Source of the DNA: Micrococcales bacterium
GTDB lineage: Bacteria > Actinomycetota > Actinomycetes > Actinomycetales > Dermatophilaceae
Assembly: GCA_003157445.1 (NCBI GenBank)
Contig: PMJN01000093.1
Location: forward strand, 1 to 5,493
Reading direction: 5' to 3'
DNA length: 5,493 nt
In this document: one piece after another, positions 1 through 5,493 of the stretch
Numbering within the stretch: position 1 is the stretch's first letter
How the letters are laid out: each line of letters starts with the position of its first letter
Notes under the pieces: model-generated
What the model was told of the DNA's origin: nothing
The model's database searches: none
The model's input: only the letters and a program-made list of their open reading frames with translations
Made by a program: the position numbers and the translations under genes

Positions 1-2179
1 CGTGGTCGATCACCGACTCGTTGATCCGGCTCGCGGCGGCGATGCCGGGCTGGCCGCGCTGGCCCAGGCCTGCCGCAGGGCCGGCCTGGGCATGGTCGTA
101 GACATCGTTCCCAATCACATGGGTGTGGCCGTTCCGATGGAGAACCACGCCTGGTGGGACGTTTTACGACTGGGTCAGGAGTCGCCGTTCGCTCGCTGGT
201 TCGATATCGACTGGCAGACCAATGCGGGCAAGATCTTGATCCCGGTGCTCGGTGATGACGCTGACCCGGCTACCGACCTGAGGATCGCCGGCGCAGAGCT
301 GCAGTACTACGAGCACCGGTATCCGCTCGCTCCGGGGACCGGCGAGGGCAGCACCGCTGCGGTGCTGGAACGCCAGCACTACAAGCTGGTCAGCTTCCGC
401 CTGGCCGACACCAAGCAGAACTACCGCCGCTTCTTCGCAGAAACCAAGCTGGCATGTCTGCGGGTCGAGGACCCTGAGGTGTTTGACGCAACCCACGCGG
501 AGATCCTGCGCTGGGTGTCCGACTACGGGGTGACGGGTCTTCGAGTCGACCACCCGGACGGCCTTGTCGACCCGGGCGGGTACCTGCAGCGGCTGGCAGC
601 TGCAGCTCCGGACTGCTGGATCACTGTGGAGAAGATTACCCAGCCGGGCGAGCTACTCCCTTCAACCTGGCCTGTGGCCGGGATGACTGGCTACGACGCG
701 CTGGGCGAGGTCAACGCACTGCTACTGGACCCCGCCGCTGAAGGCGCCATAACTCAGCTGTACGTCGAGCTCACCGGTGACGATCGCGTTTTCGAACAAC
801 AGGTCGCAGATGGTAAACGCATGGTGGCCACGACCATCCTGCGAGCCGAGCTCCTTCGTCTGGCCCGGCTGGTGCCGGAGGTCGATGACGGGTTGGCTGC
901 ACTCACCGAGCTGGCTGTCGCGTTTCCGGTGTACCGCTCTTACCTACCGATCGGCACGGAATACCTCACTGAAGCCGTCCGGCGCGTCACCGCTGGTCAA
1001 CCGCGGCTGATCGCTGCCATCGAGGCGATACTCCCTCGGCTCCTCGACTCGTCTGACGAGCTGTGCTCCCGCTTCCAGCAGTTGACCGGCGCGATCATGG
1101 CCAAGGGTGTCGAGGACACGGCCTACTACCGGTACACCCGGTTCATCGGGCTGAACGAGGTCGGCGGCTACCCGGGCACCTTCGGCTCAGGGATTGCCCA
1201 GTTCCACGCTGCCCAGCAACGCCGGGCCAAAGCATCGCCGACAGGCATGACGACTCTGTCTACCCACGACACCAAACGGGGCGAGGATATCCGCGCGCGC
1301 CTCGCGGTCCTGGCCGAGCTGGCCGACGAGTGGGGCGAAACCGCACGGCGGCTGATGGCCCTGGCCCCGGTGCCGAACGCCGCATTCGGATATCTGCTCT
1401 GGCAGACCGCCATTGCACTGCCCGCGCTGCCGACGACTGCGCTATCGACCTTTTCAGAAGCGCAGGTGAGCGGCAGCTCGCTGGACCCGACACGGTCCCG
1501 GCTGCACGCCTACGCCGAGAAGGCAATGCGGGAGGCAGCAGACGGCACCGGCTGGGTTAACCGGAACGAGGAGTTCGAGGCAGTGGTGCACGCCGCGGTG
1601 GACGCCGCCTTCGACAACCCCGAGATGCACGCGCTGATCGCAGACCTGTCCAGCCGGATCGAACCACACGGCTGGGTGAACTCGCTGTCGCAGAAGGTCA
1701 TCCAGCTGACCATGCCGGGGGTGCCTGATGTGTACCAAGGCAGTGAACTGTGGGAGGACTCGCTGGTCGACCCAGACAACCGGCGGCCGGTTGACTTCGC
1801 CTTCCGGCACGCAGCCTTGATCGCGCTGACCGAGCCGCCGGTTGTGGACGACACCGCATTGGCCAAGCTGTGGGTAGTTAGCCGTGCACTGCGAGCCCGC
1901 CGGGAACACCCCGAGCTGTTCAGCGGCTACACACCTATGGTGGTGAACGGACAGAGGCAGGAGCATCTGGTCGCCTTCGACCGCGGTGGCGCGATAACCC
2001 TGGCCACGCGACTGCCAGTTGGACTGTCCGCGGCCGGTGGCTGGGACGGGACCTTGTTGCTGCTACCCCCAGGCCAGTACCGCGACGTGTTCACCGGCTC
2101 CAGGTATGCCGATCAGCTGTTGGTGGCCGATGCTCTCAAGGAGTACCCCACAGCCCTGCTCTTGAGCGAGAACCCCTGA
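1..2179 (+). CDS. treY: Maltooligosyltrehalose synthase TreY, 5'-truncated by window edge
   Basis: This cytoplasmic GH13 enzyme converts the reducing-end alpha-1,4 bond of a maltooligosaccharide to alpha-1,1, giving maltooligosyltrehalose, the substrate of TreZ. Seen (residue 1 = codon at base 2): region I DIVPNH at 34-39; a putative nucleophile D183 in GLRVDHPDGL; acid/base E210 in TVEK; transition-state D423 in STHDTKRGED; and the C-terminal block from SLSQK (561) through PGVPDVYQG to DPDNRRPVD (590-598), typical of TreY. The frame is open to the left edge, and the first codon visible (GTG) is an internal valine, the family reading GYDV-V-D just here. I infer about 55 N-terminal residues are missing, which gives about 780 aa, normal for TreY. 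The frame is intact and ends in TGA, which overlaps the treZ start. A segment around 470-497 seems longer than I recall in mycobacterial TreY. Function is very likely; catalytic assignments follow family knowledge. Confidence 0.96.
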   Translation, partial: VVDHRLVDPARGGDAGLAALAQACRRAGLGMVVDIVPNHMGVAVPMENHAWWDVLRLGQESPFARWFDIDWQTNAGKILIPVLGDDADPATDLRIAGAELQYYEHRYPLAPGTGEGSTAAVLERQHYKLVSFRLADTKQNYRRFFAETKLACLRVEDPEVFDATHAEILRWVSDYGVTGLRVDHPDGLVDPGGYLQRLAAAAPDCWITVEKITQPGELLPSTWPVAGMTGYDALGEVNALLLDPAAEGAITQLYVELTGDDRVFEQQVADGKRMVATTILRAELLRLARLVPEVDDGLAALTELAVAFPVYRSYLPIGTEYLTEAVRRVTAGQPRLIAAIEAILPRLLDSSDELCSRFQQLTGAIMAKGVEDTAYYRYTRFIGLNEVGGYPGTFGSGIAQFHAAQQRRAKASPTGMTTLSTHDTKRGEDIRARLAVLAELADEWGETARRLMALAPVPNAAFGYLLWQTAIALPALPTTALSTFSEAQVSGSSLDPTRSRLHAYAEKAMREAADGTGWVNRNEEFEAVVHAAVDAAFDNPEMHALIADLSSRIEPHGWVNSLSQKVIQLTMPGVPDVYQGSELWEDSLVDPDNRRPVDFAFRHAALIALTEPPVVDDTALAKLWVVSRALRARREHPELFSGYTPMVVNGQRQEHLVAFDRGGAITLATRLPVGLSAAGGWDGTLLLLPPGQYRDVFTGSRYADQLLVADALKEYPTALLLSENP
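2164..2172 (+). promoter_or_regulatory. Weak purine-rich ribosome binding site for treZ
   Basis: A purine-rich run (GAGCGAGAA) inside the last treY codons ends 6 bases before the treZ ATG. It resembles a Shine-Dalgarno site only loosely. With the TGATG stop/start overlap, treZ may rely mainly on ribosomes finishing treY rather than on this site. The position is seen; the role is inferred. Confidence 0.35.
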
Positions 2180-3951
2180 TGGCCGAGGTGGCTGTGTGGG
2201 CACCCAACGCCACTCGGGTTCGGGTGCGGATCACCGATCCGAGCCAACCCATCACGGATCCGAGCGTAACGACGAACCTCCAAGCGGCTACTGGCGGCTG
2301 GTTTCAAGCAGACGTACCGGAGGCGCTTCCGGGGCACGAATACGGATTTCTGTTGGACGATGACGAGCAGGTACTGCCCGACCCGCGATCGCGGCGGCAA
2401 CCTCACGGCGTGCATCAGCCGAGCAGCTTTTATGCCGACGACTTCGCCTGGTCTGACGCCGACTGGCCCGGCCACGACCTTCCCGACTCTGTGATCTATG
2501 AGCTGCACACCGGCACGTTCACCCAGGCCGGCACCTTCGACGCAGCGATCGACAGGCTCGACCATCTAGTCGAGCTGGGTGTGACCCACGTGGAGATATT
2601 GCCAATCAACGATTTCAACGGCGAATGGAACTGGGGCTATGACGGCGTGCTTTGGTATGCCGTGCACGAGCCTTATGGCGGACCCGATGGTTTCAAACGG
2701 CTCGTTGATGCCTGTCACGGCGCTGGCCTGGCCGTCGTGCTCGACGTGGTTTACAACCATCTGGGCGCGTCCGGCAACTATCTGCAGCGCTTTGGTCCGT
2801 ATCTCAAGGCCGGGCACAACACGTGGGGCGACCTGATAAACCTGGACGGCGAGTCTGCCGGACCAGTCCGGCAATACGTCCTCGATAACGCAATAATGTG
2901 GCTGTCAGAGTTCCACGTCGATGCGCTGCGCCTGGACGCGGTGCACGCGCTGCACGATATCTCAGAGGTCCATCTGTTGGCCGAGCTTTCTGGCCGGGTC
3001 AAGAACCTTTCTACTGAGTTGGGTCGACCGCTGCTGCTTATCGCCGAGTCCGACCTCAACGACCCGATCATGTTCACCGATCGGAGCGAGGGTGGTTATG
3101 GGCTGGACGGGCAATGGGACGACGACGTGCATCACGCGCTTCACACGTTGTTGACCGGCGAGCGGCAGGCTTACTACGCCGACTTCGGGTCACTATCGGC
3201 GCTAGCCAAGGTACTAACCCGGGCGTTCTTCCATGACGGGACCTACTCAAGCTTTCGAGGCCGCCGGCACGGCAAACCGGTGGACACCGAGAACACCCCG
3301 GGATACCGGTTCGTCGCATGCCTGCAGAATCACGACCAGGTCGGCAACCGAGCCGCAGGCGACCGGCTGCCCCTGATCGCCCCACCCGGCATGCTCAAGG
3401 TCGGCGCCACGCTCTTGCTGACCTCGGCGTTCACACCGCTGCTGTGGATGGGTGAGGAGTGGGCAGCCAGCACGCCGTGGCCCTTCTTTACCTCACACCC
3501 AGAGCCAGAACTGGCCAAGGCCACCGCCAACGGGCGAATCGCTGAATTCGCCAACCATGGCTGGAATGTCGATGACGTCGTCAATCCGCAGGATCCGGCC
3601 GCTTTCACCGGCGCTAAGCTGCGCTGGTCCGAACTGGAGCAGCCCGGGCACGCAGACATCCTGGCGCTCTACCGCCGGTTGCTGCGGTTACGTCGTGACT
3701 TTCCGGATCTGGCTGATCCCCGCCTCAACCGGGTCAAGGTCGACTTCGACGAGGACGCACAGTGGATCATCGTGCACCGTGGTTCGTTCGATGTACTGGC
3801 CAACCTGGCCGACTGCCCTCAGCTGTTGCCATCTGCCTCAGGCAAGGTGCTCTTCAGCACCGAGCCTTGGACATATGGCGAAGACCTTCGGATCACGCTG
3901 CCGGCATGGTCGGCCTGCATCATCCGGGTTACCGAGAGTCGACAGCCCTAG
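2179..3951 (+). CDS. treZ: Maltooligosyltrehalose trehalohydrolase TreZ
   Basis: This cytoplasmic GH13 hydrolase cleaves the alpha-1,4 bond next to the trehalose end of maltooligosyltrehalose and releases free trehalose. The 590-aa length is normal for the family. Residues about 1-90 form the N-terminal beta domain (VAVWAPN at 4-10, LLDDDEQVLPDPRS near 58-71). The catalytic barrel begins near VIYELHTGTFT (105-115). Seen: WGYDGVLWYAVHEPYGGPDG at 152-171, region I DVVYNH 189-194, putative nucleophile D253 in LRLDAVH, acid/base E290 in LIAESD, D386 in NHDQVGNR, then WMGEEW 423-428 and SHPEPEL 439-445, both TreZ signatures. A small C-terminal beta domain follows from about 510. The ATG at 2179 is chosen because it shares its A with the treY TGA and because the N-terminus lines up with relatives. 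One oddity is a 7-residue near-duplication (ITDPSQP then ITDPSVT) at 18-31. The stop is TAG. Identification is firm. Confidence 0.97.
   Translation: MAEVAVWAPNATRVRVRITDPSQPITDPSVTTNLQAATGGWFQADVPEALPGHEYGFLLDDDEQVLPDPRSRRQPHGVHQPSSFYADDFAWSDADWPGHDLPDSVIYELHTGTFTQAGTFDAAIDRLDHLVELGVTHVEILPINDFNGEWNWGYDGVLWYAVHEPYGGPDGFKRLVDACHGAGLAVVLDVVYNHLGASGNYLQRFGPYLKAGHNTWGDLINLDGESAGPVRQYVLDNAIMWLSEFHVDALRLDAVHALHDISEVHLLAELSGRVKNLSTELGRPLLLIAESDLNDPIMFTDRSEGGYGLDGQWDDDVHHALHTLLTGERQAYYADFGSLSALAKVLTRAFFHDGTYSSFRGRRHGKPVDTENTPGYRFVACLQNHDQVGNRAAGDRLPLIAPPGMLKVGATLLLTSAFTPLLWMGEEWAASTPWPFFTSHPEPELAKATANGRIAEFANHGWNVDDVVNPQDPAAFTGAKLRWSELEQPGHADILALYRRLLRLRRDFPDLADPRLNRVKVDFDEDAQWIIVHRGSFDVLANLADCPQLLPSASGKVLFSTEPWTYGEDLRITLPAWSACIIRVTESRQP
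2230..2265 (+). repeat. 21-bp in-frame tandem near-duplication within treZ
   Basis: The 15-base unit at 2230-2244 (ATCACCGATCCGAGC) recurs at 2251-2265 with one mismatch, exactly 21 bases later, so seven codons are repeated: residues 18-24 ITDPSQP and 25-31 ITDPSVT. It falls in the N-terminal beta domain before the barrel, probably in a loop. The repeat is visible directly; the idea that it arose by slippage or unequal exchange is inferred. Confidence 0.7.
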
Positions 3952-3958
3952 CGACGGC

Positions 3959-4003
3959 TTGGTGGGCACCAACTCACAGTTGTTTGAGCTCCCGGGCTGT
4001 TTT
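3959..4003 (+). terminator. treZ: Possible weak terminator region after treZ
   Basis: Eight bases after the treZ stop is a perfect inverted repeat, TTGGTG-GG-CACCAA (3959-3972). It is followed by a short stem AGCT-CCCG-GGCT (3987-3998, one G-U pair) that leads into GTTTT (3999-4003). A further TCCGC/GCGGA pair lies at 4003-4017. Stems are short and the T run is only four, so this is a weak intrinsic terminator at best. GC-rich actinobacteria often use such imperfect signals. The repeats are seen; the function is inferred. Confidence 0.3.
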
Positions 4004-4021
4004 CCGCCGCGAGCGGACTTG

Positions 4022-4039
4022 GTGTATGTGTGTGCGTGT
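4022..4039. repeat. 18-bp alternating purine-pyrimidine (TG-rich) tract
   Basis: Every step from 4022 to 4039 alternates purine and pyrimidine (GTGTATGTGTGTGCGTGT). Such tracts can adopt left-handed DNA under supercoiling and are prone to slippage. It sits 70 bases downstream of treZ in non-coding DNA. No function is claimed. Confidence 0.5.
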
Positions 4040-4084
4040 CGGTCGAACGTAGTTGGCGCGTGGCCTAACTCCCCTCGTGCAGGG

Positions 4085-4122
4085 GACCGGTCAACGGAGC
4101 GAACTGGTCGTTGGAGCCGGTC
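4085..4122. repeat. Imperfect inverted repeat with 11-bp stem
   Basis: The left arm GACCGG-T-CAACG (4085-4096) pairs with the right arm CGTTG-GAG-CCGGTC (4109-4122): five plus six base pairs, with a T opposite GAG as an internal bulge and a 12-base loop. A shorter hairpin, CCCCT-CGTGC-AGGGG (4071-4085), abuts it. No T run follows on either strand. It could be a structured RNA element, a protein-binding site or a remnant; it is too far from treZ to be an obvious terminator. Confidence 0.45.
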
Positions 4123-4523
4123 GGTGGCTTTGGTGTAGAAGACCGCCTTTGCCGTCCGGGGTCCTGTGGTAGCTGTGGTGTGCTTGCGACGGCTAATGAA
4201 GGCGTTGATCCGTAGCCGGGTCAGGTCGAAGCTCATCAGGTGACCCCGAAGGTGTTCAGGACGCAACACAAAGCGCAGAGCTTTGCCACGACCCAAGACG
4301 GCGGAAGGCCTGCTCAGCTTCTCCATGATCGCCGGCGAGGGAATCGGATAACCAAGGTGGCGAGCTACGAACTGCACCACCTGCCCGCCGACCTGAAGCC
4401 TCGGCACGTAGCCGTTGAGAACACCTGGTGGATAACTCCCCTTCAACACACCATGCCAGCCCCCACCTCTGTGATGAGAAAGGCACAGGCTCACTAAGTG
4501 GGTGCTCAGCGAACAGCCTTCGG

Positions 4524-4541
4524 GGTGGCCGCGCGGCCGCC
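4524..4541. repeat. GC palindrome
   Basis: The core GGCCGCGCGGCC (4527-4538) is a perfect 12-bp palindrome, extended to 18 bp with a single mismatch pair. It lies in non-coding DNA about 100 bases before the small cysteine-rich frame. It could be a binding site for a dimeric regulator or chance in GC-rich DNA; nothing in the sequence decides between these. Confidence 0.4.
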
Positions 4542-4637
4542 ATGAATGACTAGTTCGGAAGGATCAAATCGTACCGGATTGCGGCTCAAACACACCCATT
4601 TGCACCAGCTGGGCCTTGCCTGGGTGAGACCCTGAAG

Positions 4638-4769
4638 ATGTGGGAACTGGCATGTGAGTGGTTGATCATGGCATCGAAGGAATGCGCAAAAGAGTGTCGG
4701 GCATGTCGCGCGTGCAAAGAATACCGGCGGAGGCACCCTGAGCAGTTCAGCCACACACGGAAGAGTTAG
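4638..4769 (+). CDS. Possible small cysteine-rich basic protein (43 aa), unrecognised
   Basis: This short frame runs from ATG 4638 to TAG 4767-4769; a second in-frame ATG at 4668 would give 33 aa. It has five cysteines (C6, C16, C20, C23, C26); the last four are spaced C-x3-C-x2-C-x2-C and followed by a basic tail (KEYRRRHPEQF, then HTRKS). That arrangement resembles a zinc- or metal-binding knuckle, such as those in small phage or HNH-type proteins, but no family is recognised. A candidate Shine-Dalgarno GGTGAG (4623-4628) lies 9 bases before the ATG, inside a small GGGT-GAG-ACCC hairpin. The frame is open upstream to TAG at 4551 without another good start. Its stop overlaps the stop of the opposing esterase by two bases. 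Third-position GC is only modest, so it may equally be a chance frame or the tail of a decayed gene. Confidence 0.25.
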   Translation: MWELACEWLIMASKECAKECRACRACKEYRRRHPEQFSHTRKS

Positions 4770-5493
4770 TCAGGCGCGCGATCAGGGTCCGTGAGCATGC
4801 CGAACCATGATCGTCCAACGTTCCGAACCCTCATCCTCCAGGCGCGAGCTTTCGAGACTCCAGGCCGACCTGAGGGGTCAGTCGCCGTCGGACCACCGTC
4901 CATGCCGGTCTGAGCGAAGAAATCGCACATCGCCCTGGTTGCACTAGGCCCGCGGGGATCTGTGTACGAACCCGCGCTCGTACCCCCTGACCAGGCATGT
5001 CCAAGGTCCGAAACGACCCAGTATCGCACCACGGGGCGCCCGGCGTTGTCGTACCAGCTGCGCACTTCATAGGACAGCCCGCCCGGCACATGGCGGGTGT
5101 TGCTGGTATGCGGATGGGCAAAGTCAAGCTCTGGCACCTCGTCGTCAGCCAGCCGCGACGTGGTCAGCCATTGGCGCACCACACGATCACCGTTACCTGC
5201 CCAGACGGTCCGGTCCGCCTCGCCTTGGACCACCATGACAGGCACGACCCGGGCCCGCGACCCCATGGCGGCGTGGGCGAGCCGCCCCTGTTGGACCGGA
5301 TCCGGTCCCCCGCTCTTCATCGCCAAGAGCGCCGTCATAGGGCCGCGCGCAGCGCAGAACTGGGGTGCTGAATGGATTCCGACCGAGGCGTAAAGGTCCG
5401 GGTAGGTGGCAGCAAGGATCCCGGCCATCGCACCACCGGCCGATAGACCCATCACATGCACCCGGTTGCGGTCCAGCCTCACCGGGCCACCCT
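4766..5493 (-). CDS. PHB depolymerase/feruloyl esterase family alpha/beta-hydrolase, N-terminus beyond window
   Basis: This is the C-terminal part of a serine esterase of the PHB-depolymerase-like family, which includes poly(3-hydroxybutyrate) depolymerases, feruloyl esterases and mycobacterial LpqP-type lipoproteins, usually exported. Numbering from the GTG at 5482: nucleophile S14 in GLSAGGAM, acid D90 in VVQGEAD, and histidine H162 in DLGHAWSGG, followed by GSYTDPRGPSATRAMCDFF (171-189), a typical family ending. The frame stays open to the window edge (GGP precedes that GTG), so the GTG is an internal valine and the true start, with any signal peptide, is outside. About 50 residues follow the usual end of the fold (189-238), rich in Arg, Pro and Gly, without recognisable domain. 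The stop is TAA. The gene converges on treYZ, so joint regulation is unlikely. The fold and triad are firm; the substrate (polyester, acetyl or feruloyl esters) cannot be decided from this fragment. Confidence 0.9.
   Translation of the reverse strand, partial: GGPVRLDRNRVHVMGLSAGGAMAGILAATYPDLYASVGIHSAPQFCAARGPMTALLAMKSGGPDPVQQGRLAHAAMGSRARVVPVMVVQGEADRTVWAGNGDRVVRQWLTTSRLADDEVPELDFAHPHTSNTRHVPGGLSYEVRSWYDNAGRPVVRYWVVSDLGHAWSGGTSAGSYTDPRGPSATRAMCDFFAQTGMDGGPTATDPSGRPGVSKARAWRMRVRNVGRSWFGMLTDPDRAPD

Larger units (their letters stand above)
3952..4637. other. Intergenic stretch, no supportable gene
   Basis: Nearly 700 bases lie between treZ and the small cysteine-rich frame. The longest open frame is on the - strand (3838-4494) and overlaps the treZ end antisense. 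Its product has no motif I recognise, and no clear ribosome binding site precedes its start. A patch of it (roughly 4300-4440, reading GYVPRLQVGGQVVQFVARHLG) loosely recalls the N-terminal region of Tn3-type transposases, but this is too faint to call. A + strand frame at 4240-4497 and - frames at 4256-4543 and 4506-4754 are equally featureless. The stretch also holds the short inverted repeats and the alternating tract listed separately. It could be a decayed gene or plain spacer with regulatory signals. Confidence 0.55.

Noticed and set aside
1454..1966. 170-codon - strand open frame across treY, and other long antisense frames inside treY and treZ
   Set aside because: They lie opposite strongly conserved TreY/TreZ coding sequence with intact catalytic motifs and show no protein motifs of their own; long antisense frames are expected in GC-rich DNA.
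4428..4440. DnaA-box-like TTATCCACC on the - strand
   Set aside because: A single near-match with no cluster, no AT-rich region and no replication genes nearby.
4533..4554. NotI (GCGGCCGC) and SpeI (ACTAGT) sites 22 bp apart, suggesting a vector or polylinker join
   Set aside because: No further polylinker sites or known vector sequence flank them, and the base composition continues unchanged on both sides; chance in GC-rich DNA is the simpler reading.
4621..4650. GGGTGAGACCCTGAAG resembling part of a thiamine pyrophosphate riboswitch
   Set aside because: The other conserved TPP elements are absent and no thiamine gene follows.
4506..4754. 82-codon - strand frame starting 11 bases after the esterase stop
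   Set aside because: GTG start without a convincing ribosome binding site, no recognisable motif, and it overlaps the cysteine-rich + strand frame, which looks somewhat more protein-like.

Overview
The window comes from a GC-rich bacterium, most likely an actinobacterium. The reasons are GC-rich third codon positions, treY directly followed by treZ in the actinobacterial order, and protein sequences that look like mycobacterial/actinobacterial TreY and TreZ from memory. No rRNA, tRNA or other marker is present, so a genus cannot be named.

Left part (1-3951, + strand): the 3' bulk of treY (maltooligosyltrehalose synthase, cut off by the window start), then a complete treZ (maltooligosyltrehalose trehalohydrolase). 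The treY stop and treZ start share one base (TGATG), so the two are almost certainly co-transcribed and translationally coupled. Both keep the full GH13 catalytic set. Together they turn the reducing end of alpha-1,4-glucan chains into trehalose: TreY isomerises the terminal bond to alpha-1,1, and TreZ releases trehalose. A debranching gene (treX) often lies upstream in relatives but would be outside the window.

Middle (3952-about 4637): nearly 700 bases without a gene I can support. It holds short inverted repeats just after treZ (possible weak terminator), an alternating purine-pyrimidine tract, an imperfect 11-bp-stem hairpin, a 12-bp GC palindrome and some long but unconvincing open frames. 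From 4638 to 4769 there is a 43-codon + strand frame coding a cysteine-rich, basic peptide; it may or may not be a gene.

Right part (4766-5493, - strand): the C-terminal part of a secreted-type alpha/beta-hydrolase of the PHB depolymerase/feruloyl esterase family, whose N-terminus lies past the window end. It converges on the trehalose genes and has no evident functional link to them.

I see no mobile element, CRISPR array or clearly new system. The points most worth a second look are the cysteine-rich small frame whose stop overlaps the esterase stop, the unexplained gap, and a 7-codon tandem duplication near the TreZ N-terminus.
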